52,412 nt of DNA from Bacillus sanguinis (GCF_018332475.1 NZ_BOQB01000046.1:1-52412); one strand, 5' to 3'. Shown: positions 14,973 to 24,980, counted from the first letter of the stretch. The notes: a model not told the origin generated them from the letters alone. Program-made: numbers and translations.

Positions 14973-15542
14973 TTGAGGAAAATTGGCATCATTGGCGGTA
15001 CGTTTGATCCGCCACATTATGGACATTTGCTAATTGCAAATGAAGTATATCACGCTTTGAATTTAGAAGAAGTATGGTTCTTACCGAACCAAATTCCACC
15101 GCATAAACAAGGGCGGAATATTACAAGTGTAGAAAATCGCTTGCAAATGTTAGAACTTGCGACTGAGGCGGAGGAGCATTTTTCCATTTGTTTAGAAGAG
15201 CTAAACAGGAAGGGCCCATCTTACACGTATGACACTATGTTACAATTGACGAAGAAGTATCCGGATGTGCAGTTTCACTTTATTATTGGTGGAGATATGG
15301 TTGAGTATTTACCGAAGTGGTATAACATTGAAGCGTTACTTAATCTTGTAACATTTGTTGGGGTTGCAAGACCTGGTTATACATTGCGTACACCTTATCC
15401 TATTACCACTGTGGAAATTCCGGAGTTTGCAGTTTCTTCATCTTTATTGCGTGAGAGATATAAAGAGAAGAGAACATGTAAATATTTACTTCCTGAAAAA
15501 GTACAGGTATATATCGAGAGGAATGGGTTGTATGAATCGTGA
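14973..15542 (+). CDS. nadD: Nicotinate-nucleotide adenylyltransferase
   Basis: A 189-residue enzyme that adenylates nicotinate mononucleotide to deamido-NAD in NAD synthesis. [11 protein letters not shown] (residues 8-18) is the nucleotidyltransferase signature with the HxGH-type motif, and [10 protein letters not shown] near the C-terminus is the ISSTxxR counterpart. The TTG start at 14973 follows AAGGAAGGGG. It overlaps yqeK by 11 bp. Confidence 0.95.
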   Translation: MRKIGIIGGTFDPPHYGHLLIANEVYHALNLEEVWFLPNQIPPHKQGRNITSVENRLQMLELATEAEEHFSICLEELNRKGPSYTYDTMLQLTKKYPDVQFHFIIGGDMVEYLPKWYNIEALLNLVTFVGVARPGYTLRTPYPITTVEIPEFAVSSSLLRERYKEKRTCKYLLPEKVQVYIERNGLYES

Positions 15543-16101
15543 CAAAGCACTTCATATTGTCAAACAACAAATGCATGAAAAACGTTATATACACACAATT
15601 GGTGTAATGGAGACAGCAATTGAACTTGCTAAGTTATACGGTGTGGATGAAAAAAAGGCTGAAGTTGCAGCTATATTCCATGATTATGCGAAGTGTAGAG
15701 CGATTTCTGAGATGGAAGAGATTATTAAAAGTGAAGATTTGCCGAAAGATTTACTTTGTTATAACAAAGAGTTATGGCATGCACCTGTTGGGGCATACTT
15801 AGTAGAAAAAGAAGTAGGCATTACGGATCCTGAAATCCTGCAAGCTATTACATATCATACAAGTGGTCATGAGAACATGACGATGTTAGATAAAGTAATT
15901 TATGTAGCTGATTACATTGAGCCTGGGCGAAAGTTTCCAGGAGTGGAGGAAGCTCGTAAACTCGCATATACGGATGTAAATCAAGCTTTATTATTTGCGT
16001 TAAAGCGAACAATTCAATTTTTAATGGAAAAAAATCAAACGATTTATCCATTAACATTCCAAACATACAACGCAGTTATCAAGGAGGAAATGAGTAAATG
16101 A
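15532..16101 (+). CDS. yqeK: HD-domain protein YqeK (Ap4A-type dinucleoside polyphosphate hydrolase)
   Basis: A 189-residue HD-superfamily metallohydrolase. The YqeK family is established as symmetrical bis(5'-nucleosyl)-tetraphosphatase in Gram-positives. [10 protein letters not shown] supplies the first His, AAIFHDYAK the HD pair, ITYHTSGH and [10 protein letters not shown] the distal ligands. The start at 15532 lies inside the end of nadD, behind GAGAGGAATGGG. It overlaps rsfS by 4 bp, indicating translational coupling. Confidence 0.93.
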   Translation: MNRDKALHIVKQQMHEKRYIHTIGVMETAIELAKLYGVDEKKAEVAAIFHDYAKCRAISEMEEIIKSEDLPKDLLCYNKELWHAPVGAYLVEKEVGITDPEILQAITYHTSGHENMTMLDKVIYVADYIEPGRKFPGVEEARKLAYTDVNQALLFALKRTIQFLMEKNQTIYPLTFQTYNAVIKEEMSK

Positions 16102-16454
16102 AAGATAAAGATTTATTAGTATTAGCAGCAAAAGCAGCTGATGATAAGAGAGCAGAAGATATGGTTGTCCTAAACATGCAAGGTATTTCACCAATTGCAG
16201 ATTATTTCATTATTTGTCACGGTAACTCAGATAAGCAAGTGCAAGCAATTGCACGTGAAATTAAAGCAAAAGCACACGAGTTCCAAATCGACGTACAACG
16301 TATGGAAGGTTTTGACGAAGCACGCTGGGTATTAGTTGACCTTGGAGATGTAGTTGCTCATGTATTCCATAAAGATGAGCGTAATCACTATAATTTAGAG
16401 CGTCTATGGGGCGATGTGCCACGTGAAGATATTACAGAAGAGCTAGACCAATGA
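16098..16454 (+). CDS. rsfS: Ribosomal silencing factor RsfS
   Basis: A 118-residue protein that binds L14 and blocks 30S-50S joining during starvation. ISPIADYFIICHGNSDKQVQAI and DVVAHVFHKDERNHYNLERLW are diagnostic. AAGGAGGAAATG supplies the ribosome site within yqeK. It overlaps the methyltransferase gene by 4 bp. Confidence 0.95.
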   Translation: MKDKDLLVLAAKAADDKRAEDMVVLNMQGISPIADYFIICHGNSDKQVQAIAREIKAKAHEFQIDVQRMEGFDEARWVLVDLGDVVAHVFHKDERNHYNLERLWGDVPREDITEELDQ

Positions 16455-17200
16455 ATTACGAACAATTTGCATTGCTGTACGACGAACTCATGAATGATGT
16501 CCCTTATGATAAATGGGTAGAATTCACAGAGGAAAGCTTACAGCAAGCGGATATGAAAGAGGCGAAGATTCTTGATGTAGCATGCGGTACTGGTAATGTA
16601 ACACTTCCGCTTGTACAAAAGGGTTACGATGTAATCGGTGTCGATCTTTCAGAAGAAATGTTAGCAGTTGCTCAGCAAAAACTAGGCGGGGAAGGATATT
16701 TTATTCCTTTTTATCAACAAGATATGCAAGAGCTTGATGTTCCGGGTGAGTTTGACTGTGTAACGATTTTTTGTGATTCATTAAATTATGTATTGCAAGA
16801 AGATGGAGTGCAAGAAACGTTTCGAAGAGTGTTTCACCATTTACGTCAAGATGGTTTGTTTTTATTTGATGTACATTCTTTATATAAAATACATCATGTA
16901 TTTCAAAATGAAACATACACAGTAAATGGAGAAGAAATATCTCTTATTTGGAATTGCTTCCCTGGTGAAGAATCAAATAGTGTAGAACATGATTTAACGT
17001 TCTTTGTTCAAGATCCAGAAGAAGATGTGTACCATCGTTTTGACGAATGTCACGTGCAACGTGCATATCTGGTTGAAGAGTTAACGAAATGGCTTGAAGC
17101 AACTGGTTTTACAGTGCTTCGCGTAACCGGTGACTTTGAGAGACTTGAAGTTACAGAACAAACAGAGCGTATTTTCTTCATGGCAAAGAAAAACGGATAA
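16451..17200 (+). CDS. yqeM: Class I SAM-dependent methyltransferase YqeM
   Basis: A 249-residue Rossmann-fold methyltransferase. Motif I is LDVACGTGNVTLP, followed by GVDLSEEML (acidic residue binding the SAM ribose) and FDCVTIFCDSLNY. The substrate is unknown. It is the last gene of the yqeG operon, ending at the terminator 17204. Confidence 0.88.
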   Translation: MNYEQFALLYDELMNDVPYDKWVEFTEESLQQADMKEAKILDVACGTGNVTLPLVQKGYDVIGVDLSEEMLAVAQQKLGGEGYFIPFYQQDMQELDVPGEFDCVTIFCDSLNYVLQEDGVQETFRRVFHHLRQDGLFLFDVHSLYKIHHVFQNETYTVNGEEISLIWNCFPGEESNSVEHDLTFFVQDPEEDVYHRFDECHVQRAYLVEELTKWLEATGFTVLRVTGDFERLEVTEQTERIFFMAKKNG

Positions 17201-17203
17201 AAC

Positions 17204-17232
17204 AAAAGCAACCGAGAAGGTTGCTTTTGTTT
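17204..17232 (+). terminator. Terminator of the yqeG-yqeM operon
   Basis: AAAAGCAACC with GGTTGCTTTT and a 5-nt loop. The symmetrical A/T arms could also act on the minus strand for comER. Confidence 0.85.
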
Positions 17233-17371
17233 TGTAAAGAAGATGTACTTTTCGTTCTAGCATAATTAGAAGGTGTTATACGTGAATTGTAAAAATACTG
17301 GTTTAAGTGAAATTGTAATGTAAAAAAGTAAGTATTTATAAAAAGGATTTGGAATGACGATGACGTATTTA

Positions 17372-18199
17372 TTATGTGTGTTTATTAAATTGCTGATCAA
17401 CGCATTTTAAATCTTCATCAAATTTCTCGTGTGTCCGCTCAATTAATTTATGAAACATATCCCCAACATGTTCTTCTAAAACACGAATGCCTTCTCCTGT
17501 AACGCCGCCTTTAACACATACTTTTTCTTGTAAAGTAGGCAATGTGAAAATCCCTTTTTCAAGTAGTTTCCCCATTCCAACGACCATTTCACTTACTAAA
17601 GTAGTGGCTTCTTCATGTGTAATATTTGTTTTATCTACAGCAGCGTTAATGAAACATTGTAATAAGTAGCTAAAGAATGCAGGGCCGCAGCTTGCTATAT
17701 CAGATGAAACGCGCGTTATATCTTCTTCTATTACAAGGGGAGTAGAAATGTTTTTGAATAGGCGAAATAGCTTTTGTTGCCACTCTTCAGAGCATTTACT
17801 TCCAAACGTAAATAGTGATGCACCAGACAGGGCGCGGTTTGTAATGCTCGGAATGATACGTGCAACGTGGCAAGGTACAAGTGTCTCTAATTGTGATGGA
17901 GATATTGGACTTGTGATAGAAACTAAGCACTTTTCATCAGAGAAATGTTCAGCGTACTTTTGTAGGATCGGGTATATATCTATCGGTTTTACGCAAATAA
18001 AAATAAGATGTGATCGTTCGATTACCTCATCGATAGTTTTGGCTATATGAACAGAAGGGTATTTTTCCTTTATGTGATATGCTTTGGCGGGCGTTCGATT
18101 AATCATTGTAAGGCACGAAGGTTTGACAGCACGGGTTTCTAAAAATGCGTCGATTAGTATATTCCCCATGTTCCCTGTCCCTATAATTCCTATGTTCAA
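17372..18199 (-). CDS. comER: Late competence protein ComER (pyrroline-5-carboxylate reductase family)
   Basis: A 275-residue protein of the P5C reductase family. NIGIIGTGNMGNILIDAF is the N-terminal dinucleotide fold, FICVKPIDI and CGPAFFSYLLQCF match the family, and VKGGVTGEGIRVLE resembles the proline-enzyme signature. In Bacillus this copy sits divergently from comEA and is named ComER; links to sporulation and biofilm formation are reported. The TTG at 18199 after GGAGG is preferred because it begins the Rossmann strand exactly; a longer in-frame start at 18295 would overlap the comEA ribosome site and start. Confidence 0.88.
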   Translation of the reverse strand: MNIGIIGTGNMGNILIDAFLETRAVKPSCLTMINRTPAKAYHIKEKYPSVHIAKTIDEVIERSHLIFICVKPIDIYPILQKYAEHFSDEKCLVSITSPISPSQLETLVPCHVARIIPSITNRALSGASLFTFGSKCSEEWQQKLFRLFKNISTPLVIEEDITRVSSDIASCGPAFFSYLLQCFINAAVDKTNITHEEATTLVSEMVVGMGKLLEKGIFTLPTLQEKVCVKGGVTGEGIRVLEEHVGDMFHKLIERTHEKFDEDLKCVDQQFNKHT

Positions 18200-18276
18200 T
18201 GTTTCATCCCTCCTTCGTAACAGCTTTCTCCTAAACAATATGAATGATGTTATAAATTTATGATTAGAGGTGAAAA

Positions 18277-18876
18277 ATGATGTGGGATTTTCCAAAGAAA
18301 TGGTTGGGGTTAGTAGCTATTATTGGAACTGTACTTTTTCTTCTTTTTTGGAAAACAAACCAGTACACAGAGCGAGCGGTCATTGCAACGAATGTTCAAA
18401 CGAAAGAGATCGAGAAAAAAAGTAAACCGAAAATATCGGATACAAAGCAGCAGAAAAAAATAATTGTAATTGATATAAAAGGGGCTGTTGTTAAAGAAGG
18501 GGTGTATGAAATGAAAGAAGGGGACCGGGTCAAGGATGCCATTGAACAGGCAGGTGGTTTTTTACCTGAAGCAGATAGGAAGAAGGTAAATTTAGCACAA
18601 ATGGTACAAGACCAAATGATCCTTAATGTACCGAATACAAACGAACAAGTACAAGAAGTAGCTGCTATTTCAAAGGGGGAGGGGAAAGTTCAAATAAATG
18701 CAGCTACTAAAGAACAACTTGAAAAAATTACAGGCATTGGTTCTCGGAAAGCAGAAAGTATTTTGAAATATCGAGAGGAACATGGTCCTTTTCAGAAAAT
18801 AGAAGATTTGTTAGAGATTGATGGGATCGGTGTGAAGTCATTGGAAAAAATAAAAGATCAAATTATTATTCCGTAA
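18277..18876 (+). CDS. comEA: DNA-uptake receptor ComEA
   Basis: A 199-residue membrane-anchored DNA receptor for transformation. One N-terminal membrane segment (about 10-26) is followed by a Lys-rich linker, an SLBB-like domain (IVIDIKGAVVKEGVYEM to about 115) and two helix-hairpin-helix motifs (QINAATKEQLEKITGIG and FQKIEDLLEIDGIG) that bind double-stranded DNA. GAGGTGAAAA precedes the ATG. First gene of comEA-comEB-comEC. I see no obvious pair of ComK boxes upstream. Confidence 0.95.
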   Translation: MMWDFPKKWLGLVAIIGTVLFLLFWKTNQYTERAVIATNVQTKEIEKKSKPKISDTKQQKKIIVIDIKGAVVKEGVYEMKEGDRVKDAIEQAGGFLPEADRKKVNLAQMVQDQMILNVPNTNEQVQEVAAISKGEGKVQINAATKEQLEKITGIGSRKAESILKYREEHGPFQKIEDLLEIDGIGVKSLEKIKDQIIIP

Positions 18877-18939
18877 AAGATTGACGAAGTTTTTCTTCAT
18901 TCGCTACACTACAAGTAGACAAAAAAGTAGGTGAAAAAT

Positions 18940-19497
18940 ATGGAACGAATTTCATGGGATCAATATTTTATGACGCAAAGCCATTTGCTATCTTTACGTA
19001 GTACATGTACAAGGCTTGCAGTAGGAGCGACAATCGTTCGTGATAAACGAATTATTGCTGGTGGATATAATGGTTCAATTAAAGGTGGCGTACATTGTAT
19101 AGATGACGGATGCTACGTTATTGATAATCATTGTGTTCGTACAATTCACGCAGAAATGAATGCTTTATTACAATGTGCAAAGTTTGGTGTGAAAACGGAG
19201 GAAGCGGAAATTTATGTTACGCATTTTCCTTGTTTACAATGCTGTAAGGCAATTATTCAAAGTGGTATTACAGCGGTTTATTATGCGCAGGATTATAAAA
19301 ATCATCCATATGCCGTAGAGTTATTTGAAAAAGCGAATGTAACAGTGAAACACGTTCCGCTAGAATATAATATTGCAGCATTAGAGGATCAAAAGCGTCA
19401 TATGGAGTTAAAAGAACTATTTGCATCTTTAGAAAAAGAGAACTTATCGATGGAAGAATTACAGCATGTATTCACGAAAGCAAAAATGATGCTATAA
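18940..19497 (+). CDS. comEB: ComE operon protein 2, dCMP deaminase family
   Basis: A 185-residue cytidine/deoxycytidylate deaminase. The zinc site is TIHAEMNALL (His, catalytic Glu) with PCLQCC; an additional Cys/His-rich stretch HCIDDGCYVIDNHC is typical of dCMP deaminases. It probably supplies dUMP for dTMP synthesis; in B. subtilis it is not required for DNA uptake despite its position. The ATG at 18940 is chosen over the GTG at 18931, which is part of the AGGTGAAA ribosome site. It lies 14 bp before comEC. Confidence 0.92.
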   Translation: MERISWDQYFMTQSHLLSLRSTCTRLAVGATIVRDKRIIAGGYNGSIKGGVHCIDDGCYVIDNHCVRTIHAEMNALLQCAKFGVKTEEAEIYVTHFPCLQCCKAIIQSGITAVYYAQDYKNHPYAVELFEKANVTVKHVPLEYNIAALEDQKRHMELKELFASLEKENLSMEELQHVFTKAKMML

Positions 19498-19511
19498 GGA
19501 GTGAGTATAAG

Positions 19512-21833
19512 TTGCATGGACAATGGGGCTATGTTGCAATCTCATTTATAATAGGGATTGCAACTGCCTTCTCCTCTTCGGTTTTATTGCTGATTAGTTG
19601 TCTCGTTCTATATGTTATCTTTTGTTTGTATCGTACTTCGCGTAAAACCTTCCTTTATTGTATAATAGCGTGTTTTAGTGGCGCTATGTACACTGCGTAT
19701 GTTCAAGGGCAAAACAAGCCTCTAGGAGAGTCCTACGAAGCTACAAGAGGAGTGATATACAATACACCTCTTATTAACGGGGATCGTCTATCATTCCAAG
19801 TTGAAGATCAGTATAAAAATATAGTGCAGTTACGTTACAAAATTAAATCAGCCTCGGAAAAGAAACAACTGCGTCAATTACATGCAGGAGCATCATGTGT
19901 ATTCGAAGGTGAGAGGAAAGAACCACCGATAGCTCGGAATTTTCATGGTTTTAATTATCGTGATTATTTGTATAAGCAAAATATTCATTTCATATTGGAA
20001 GCTACACATATTTCTGAATGCTATAAAACATCATTGTCACCTGTGCAATGGATTCTTCTTTTAAGGCAGCAAGCAATCTTGGGAGTTACAGAAATGTTAC
20101 CGGAGCAATCAGGTGCTTTTATGAATGCATTAGTATTTGGTGATAGACAACAAATGATATATGAAGTTGAAGAGCAATATCAACAATTTGGTCTTGTACA
20201 TTTGTTGGCGATTTCAGGATCGCATATTGTATTGTTAATGGTGATCGTGTATTTTATTTTGCTAAGAATTGGTTTGACGAGGGAGGTAGCGACAGTATGT
20301 CTTATCTTTTGCATTCCTCTATATACGATTTTAGCAGGAGCATCACCATCTGTTATAAGAGCTTCTATAACAGGAGTTTTGATGTTGATTGCTTTCATAT
20401 GTTCTATTCGTTTATCTAGCTTAGATGCTTTAAGTGTAACAGCTATATGTATGCTTATATTTGATCCGTATCTTGTGTTTAATATTGGCTTTCAGTTTTC
20501 TTTCGTTGGTAGTTTTGCTTTACTTTTGTCAGCCTCGTTTTTACTAGAGAGTAGTAATGGAGTAATCAGAAATTCTATTTATATTTCTCTTATTTCACAG
20601 CTCGTTAGTACTCCAATTTTGTTATATCACTTCGGTTATTTTTCTCCATATAGTATTTTTCTTAATATTCTATACGTTCCATTTTTATCTCTCATTGTGT
20701 TGCCGTGCAGTATTGTTATCTTGGTGTGTATACCGATCGTCCCATTTCTTGCAACAGGACTTGCGAATGTACTATCAATAGGATTGAATCTTTCCAATGA
20801 TTTTTTAAGGTATTGTGAAAGTTTACCATTTATCCGCCTTAATTTCGGACGAACACCCATACTTCTTGTAGCTCTATATTGCGCGAGTATTGTTAGTGTA
20901 TTAATGGTTTGGGAAAGGTGGATGTCGAAGGGGATTATGCTTATAGCCTCGGGTATATTTCTGTTTATTTGTACATGTCATTATGCATCTCCGTATTTTC
21001 GGGAAAGCGGGAGTGTGACATTTCTTGATGTTGGACAGGGGGACGCGATATTAATTCGCCTTCCGTACGATAAAGAGATTTATCTTATTGATACTGGTGG
21101 AACAATTCGTGTAAACAAGGAAGAATGGCAGCGGAAAAAGCATGAATTTTCAGTTGGGAATGATATTTTGATCCCTTATTTACAAAAGGAGGGCATTAAA
21201 ACAATCGATAAATTAATCGTAACGCATGGAGATGCTGATCATATAGGTGCTGCGCAAGAGTTATTATCAAATATAAATGTAAAAGAAGTTGTATTTGGCC
21301 GAAAGGAACAAGATGCGTTATTAGAAAAAGGGTTAAAGAAACAGGCGTTAGAAAAGGAAGTGAAAATAAGTGAAGTGGGGGAAGGGGAGAGTTGGAGTGT
21401 AAATGAGGCGGAATTTTTTGTGTTAGCTCCAACAGGAAAAGAAAGAAGTGAGAATAACGCTTCAATTGTAATATGGGCAAAATTAGGAGGGTTAACGTGG
21501 CTGTTTACAGGTGATGTAGAAGAAGAAGGAGAGAAGTTTTTAATAGCTATGTATCCAGATTTACGGACCGATGTTTTAAAGGTTGCTCATCATGGGAGTA
21601 ACACGTCGTCTATAGCGCCTTTTTTGAGCGCTGTACAGCCTAATATAGCGATTATTTCTGCAGGTGAGCGTAATAGGTATGGACACCCTCATAAGGAAGT
21701 TATAGAGCGTTTTGAGAAGATGGGGATTGAAATATGGCGCACGGATAAGCAAGGTGCTATTTCCTATGTTTTTAAAGGGGAACACGGAACCTTTCGTAGT
21801 AAAATCACATATGATGAAACACATAATAGATAA
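19512..21833 (+). CDS. comEC: DNA internalization channel ComEC/Rec2
   Basis: A 773-residue polytopic protein for uptake of single-stranded DNA. Two hydrophobic segments at the N-terminus precede an OB-like soluble region. The competence domain (QSGAFMNALVFGDRQ, LLAISGSHIVLL) with about eight further membrane segments follows. The C-terminal third is a metallo-beta-lactamase-like domain (FLDVGQGDAILI, THGDADHIGA, FTGDVEEEGE, AHHGSNTS) with its metal motif intact, consistent with nuclease function. TTG start at 19512 after AAGGAGTG. Confidence 0.93.
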   Translation: MHGQWGYVAISFIIGIATAFSSSVLLLISCLVLYVIFCLYRTSRKTFLYCIIACFSGAMYTAYVQGQNKPLGESYEATRGVIYNTPLINGDRLSFQVEDQYKNIVQLRYKIKSASEKKQLRQLHAGASCVFEGERKEPPIARNFHGFNYRDYLYKQNIHFILEATHISECYKTSLSPVQWILLLRQQAILGVTEMLPEQSGAFMNALVFGDRQQMIYEVEEQYQQFGLVHLLAISGSHIVLLMVIVYFILLRIGLTREVATVCLIFCIPLYTILAGASPSVIRASITGVLMLIAFICSIRLSSLDALSVTAICMLIFDPYLVFNIGFQFSFVGSFALLLSASFLLESSNGVIRNSIYISLISQLVSTPILLYHFGYFSPYSIFLNILYVPFLSLIVLPCSIVILVCIPIVPFLATGLANVLSIGLNLSNDFLRYCESLPFIRLNFGRTPILLVALYCASIVSVLMVWERWMSKGIMLIASGIFLFICTCHYASPYFRESGSVTFLDVGQGDAILIRLPYDKEIYLIDTGGTIRVNKEEWQRKKHEFSVGNDILIPYLQKEGIKTIDKLIVTHGDADHIGAAQELLSNINVKEVVFGRKEQDALLEKGLKKQALEKEVKISEVGEGESWSVNEAEFFVLAPTGKERSENNASIVIWAKLGGLTWLFTGDVEEEGEKFLIAMYPDLRTDVLKVAHHGSNTSSIAPFLSAVQPNIAIISAGERNRYGHPHKEVIERFEKMGIEIWRTDKQGAISYVFKGEHGTFRSKITYDETHNR

Positions 21834-21836
21834 AAA

Positions 21837-21863
21837 AGAAGACTGCCAGTAAGCAGCAGTCTT
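21837..21863 (-). terminator. Terminator between comEC and yqzM
   Basis: AAGACTGC and GCAGTCTT pair around a 9-nt loop. On the minus strand the stem is followed by CTTTTTTATC, so it mainly serves yqzM; the plus-strand T run is weak. Confidence 0.7.
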
Positions 21864-21997
21864 TAAGAACCGATAAATTTAATAACAGTTGCAATGATGA
21901 AAAGTGTTGCGAAAAAACCAAATGAGACGATAAATCCTACCCCTGAATCAATAGCGTCATTGCGTTTACTTTGAACGTTTTGTTCAAAATCATTCAT
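21863..21997 (-). CDS. yqzM: YqzM family small membrane protein
   Basis: A 44-residue single-pass membrane protein: hydrophilic NDFEQNVQSKRNDAIDSG followed by the hydrophobic VGFIVSFGFFATLFIIATVI. It appears nearly identical to the YqzM family found beside comEC in Bacillus, whose role is unknown. GGGAGGGA precedes the ATG. Too short for long-ORF detection but well supported by similarity and conserved location. Confidence 0.88.
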   Translation of the reverse strand: MNDFEQNVQSKRNDAIDSGVGFIVSFGFFATLFIIATVIKFIGS

Positions 21998-22021
21998 TTA
22001 GAATCCCTCCCCAACATTCCA

Positions 22022-22343
22022 CTTTAGTATAAAATATTGTCAGAAAAAAATCTACAATTTCCATAGGAAGACAAATATAGCTTTTTTACTACTTTTAAAT
22101 CATGAAGTAACGTGAGTTTTTTGTTTCCAAGCATGTTAACAGTTGGCACTTATACTCGAATTTTTATTGTGAATAATAAAGGGAAGGTGATTACCGCACA
22201 CCAATAAGAAACCCGGGACTTATTGCGTGGCGTTTAATATAAATAAAGGGACGGGTTATACAGCCTGTTCCTTTGTACTTGTAAAACAAAAGCTAGGGCA
22301 TTAGTATAAATATATATTGCCAAGTTAGGGAGTAGGAAAAAGT
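22022..22343. other. Intergenic region before holA with two unassigned RNA-like hairpins
   Basis: About 320 bp without a credible ORF. CAATAAG (22202-22208) pairs with CTTATTG (22219-22225) around AAACCCGGGA. AAAGGGACGGG pairs with CCTGTTCCTTT (about 22246-22275, two G-U pairs). Neither has a T tract. I recognise no riboswitch or known small RNA; the region may hold the holA promoter and leader, but no clear -35/-10 pair stands out. Confidence 0.4.
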
Positions 22344-23354
22344 ATGAGTGATATACATAAAAAGATTAAAAAGAAGCAGTTTGCTCCGTTGTATTTAGTG
22401 TATGGAACGGAAGCGTTTTTTATAAATGAAACGATAAAGCTTATTACAACAGAAGCGCTTGAAGAGGAAGATCGCGAGTTTAATGTTGTGACATATGATT
22501 TAGAAGAAGCATATCTAGAAGATGTGGTTGAGGATGCACGTACACTTCCTTTTTTTGGAGAACGTAAAGTGCTATTAATAAAATCACCACTATTTTTAAC
22601 TTCACAAAAAGAAAAGTTAGAGCAGAATATAAAAATTTTAGAAGAATACATTGGGGAGCCTTCTCCATTTTCTATTCTTGTTTTTGTTGCGCCTTACGAA
22701 AAACTGGATGAACGAAAAAAAATTACAAAACTATTAAAGAAAACAGCGGATGTAGTAGAAGCGAATGCGATGCAAGTGCAGGATGTTCAGAAGTGGATTG
22801 TTGCCCGCGCGGATGAAGTGCATGTACATATTGATAATGGTGCTGTTAGTTTGTTGTTAGAGCTTGTGGGAAGTAATGTAACGATGTTGGCGAAGGAAAT
22901 GGACAAATTAACGTTATACGTCGGTATGGGCGGAGAGATTACACCGAAACTTGTTGCAGATCTTGTGCCAAAATCAGTGGAACAAAATGTGTTTGCTTTG
23001 ACAGAAAAAGTGGTAAAAAAAGATATCGCAGGTGCGATGCAAATTTTGGATGGATTATTTACGCAGCAAGAGGAACCCATTAAACTGCTTGCGTTATTGG
23101 TAAGTCAATTCCGCTTGCTCTATCAAGTGAAAGAGTTACAGCAACGTGGTTATGGACAAAATCAAATTGCGTCTCATATTGGTGTGCATCCATATCGTGT
23201 AAAGTTAGCGATGAATCAAACGAAGTTTTTCTCTTTTGAAGAATTAAAAAAAGTAATTATAGAATTAGCGGAAGCTGATTATAGTATGAAGACAGGAAAA
23301 ATGGATAAGAAACTTGTGCTTGAGTTTTTCTTAATGCGGTTAAATCATATGTAA
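22344..23354 (+). CDS. holA: DNA polymerase III delta subunit
   Basis: A 336-residue clamp-loader subunit that opens the beta clamp. LYLVYGTEAFFINETIKLI at the N-terminus, FGERKVLLIKSPLF, and NVFALTEKVVKKDIAGAM are typical of HolA (YqeN). The C-terminal helical domain includes LLALLVSQFRLLYQVKEL. The ATG at 22344 is preceded by GGGAGTAGG. It is transcribed alone toward a terminator shared with convergent rpsT. Confidence 0.93.
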   Translation: MSDIHKKIKKKQFAPLYLVYGTEAFFINETIKLITTEALEEEDREFNVVTYDLEEAYLEDVVEDARTLPFFGERKVLLIKSPLFLTSQKEKLEQNIKILEEYIGEPSPFSILVFVAPYEKLDERKKITKLLKKTADVVEANAMQVQDVQKWIVARADEVHVHIDNGAVSLLLELVGSNVTMLAKEMDKLTLYVGMGGEITPKLVADLVPKSVEQNVFALTEKVVKKDIAGAMQILDGLFTQQEEPIKLLALLVSQFRLLYQVKELQQRGYGQNQIASHIGVHPYRVKLAMNQTKFFSFEELKKVIIELAEADYSMKTGKMDKKLVLEFFLMRLNHM

Positions 23355-23358
23355 TGAA

Positions 23359-23396
23359 ACAAAAAAGTTCACGTGCTTAGTGCGTGAACTTTTTTG
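23359..23396 (+). terminator. Terminator of holA
   Basis: CAAAAAAGTTCACG (23360-23373) and CGTGAACTTTTTTG (23383-23396) with a 9-nt loop. Confidence 0.88.
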
Positions 23397-23401
23397 TATA
23401 T

Positions 23402-23430
23402 AAAAAAACGATCCAAATGGATCGTTTTTT
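23402..23430 (-). terminator. Terminator of rpsT
   Basis: AAAAAACGATCC / GGATCGTTTTTT with an AAAT loop. It lies 5 bp from the holA terminator, so convergent genes each have their own hairpin. Confidence 0.88.
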
Positions 23431-23437
23431 AAACGCC

Positions 23438-23695
23438 TTACGCGTTTACTTGTTTCGCTAAGCGAGATTTTTGACGAGCTGCAGCGTTTTGGTGGATAAG
23501 ACCTTTACGAGCTGCTTTGTCAAGTTTTTTAGAAGCAGTTTTGAAAGCTTCTTTAGCATTTTCAAGATCGTTATTAGTAACTAAAGCTTCTACAGTTTTA
23601 ACAGCAGAACGCATGTCAGACTTGATAGAAGCGTTATGTGCACGACGCTCTTCGCTAAGTTTAGCGCGTTTGATAGCAGATTTGATGTTTGCCAT
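23438..23695 (-). CDS. rpsT: Ribosomal protein S20
   Basis: An 85-residue, very basic helical protein of the 30S subunit: [40 protein letters not shown]-type central region, and [12 protein letters not shown]. The ATG at 23695 has GGGAGGTGA upstream; the in-frame ATG three codons earlier overlaps that site. Monocistronic. Confidence 0.97.
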   Translation of the reverse strand: MANIKSAIKRAKLSEERRAHNASIKSDMRSAVKTVEALVTNNDLENAKEAFKTASKKLDKAARKGLIHQNAAARQKSRLAKQVNA

Positions 23696-23876
23696 ACTTT
23701 TCACCTCCCTGGTGCAATCGAATGACTCGATTCATAACATAGAACAAGTGATATTCTATCAAACGGTGAAGAGAATTGCAATAGTATATCAATGAAATTT
23801 CACGTAAAGGAAAGAATGACCTTATATAACTTTGGGAAATCTAACGATATTTACTATGAATTACGGAGGAGATACG

Positions 23877-24980
23877 ATGAAAGAACCATTGGATTTAAGT
23901 AAATATAGTGTTAGAACTGACCTTGCTGTAGAGGCACATCAAATGTTGCAAGAGCGTCAAGAAGAGCAACAAGGGATACAAGGAGTTATTGTAAAAGAGA
24001 GGGAAGAAGAAGGTATTACCATTACGAAAGTAACGATTGATGAAGTTGCCTCTGAATCGATGGGGAAAAAACCGGGGAGTTATTTAACGCTTGAAGTACA
24101 AGGTATACGTCAACAAGATACAGAGCTGCAACAAAAAGTAGAGCGTATTTTTGCAAAAGAATTTTCTTATTTCTTAGAAGAGGTTGGCGTTACGAAAGAA
24201 GCGAGTTGTTTAATTGTTGGTCTTGGGAATTGGAATGTAACGCCAGATGCGCTTGGACCGATAGTTGTAGAAAATGTATTGGTAACGAGACATTTGTTTC
24301 AATTACAGCCTGAAAGTGTAGAAGAAGGGTTTAGACCTGTTAGTGCGATTCGGCCGGGGGTAATGGGGATTACAGGAATTGAAACGAGCGATGTCATTTA
24401 TGGAATCATTGAGAAGACGAAGCCAGACTTTGTCATTGCAATTGATGCATTAGCTGCTCGTTCTATTGAACGAGTGAATAGCACGATACAAATTTCTGAT
24501 ACGGGAATTCATCCTGGATCAGGTGTTGGGAATAAACGTAAGGAACTAAGTAAAGAAACATTGGGTATTCCTGTTATCGCGATTGGTGTTCCGACTGTGG
24601 TTGATGCCGTTTCGATTACAAGCGATACAATTGATTTTATTTTGAAACATTTTGGCAGGGAGATGAAGGAAGGGAACAAACCTTCCCGATCTTTGTTACC
24701 AGCTGGATTTACATTTGGAGAAAAGAAAAAATTAACAGAAGAAGATATGCCGGATGAAAAGAGCCGGAATATGTTTTTAGGTGCTGTAGGTACACTGGAA
24801 GATGAAGAGAAGAGAAAATTAATTTATGAAGTGTTATCTCCTCTTGGCCATAATTTAATGGTGACTCCGAAAGAAGTGGATGCCTTTATAGAGGATATGG
24901 CAAATGTAATAGCGAGCGGTTTAAATGCAGCGCTGCATCATCAAATTGACCAAGATAATACAGGAGCATACACACATTGA
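23877..24980 (+). CDS. gpr: Germination protease GPR (spore protease)
   Basis: A 367-residue protease that degrades small acid-soluble spore proteins at germination. It is made as a zymogen in the forespore; the N-terminal sequence RTDLAVEA places a typical autoprocessing site between Asp15 and Leu16, the same pattern as the cleavage motif in its substrates. [13 protein letters not shown] and [11 protein letters not shown] are conserved. The ATG at 23877 follows CGGAGGAG. It abuts yqxA. A SigG promoter is expected, but I could not identify one with confidence. Confidence 0.95.
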   Translation: MKEPLDLSKYSVRTDLAVEAHQMLQERQEEQQGIQGVIVKEREEEGITITKVTIDEVASESMGKKPGSYLTLEVQGIRQQDTELQQKVERIFAKEFSYFLEEVGVTKEASCLIVGLGNWNVTPDALGPIVVENVLVTRHLFQLQPESVEEGFRPVSAIRPGVMGITGIETSDVIYGIIEKTKPDFVIAIDALAARSIERVNSTIQISDTGIHPGSGVGNKRKELSKETLGIPVIAIGVPTVVDAVSITSDTIDFILKHFGREMKEGNKPSRSLLPAGFTFGEKKKLTEEDMPDEKSRNMFLGAVGTLEDEEKRKLIYEVLSPLGHNLMVTPKEVDAFIEDMANVIASGLNAALHHQIDQDNTGAYTH

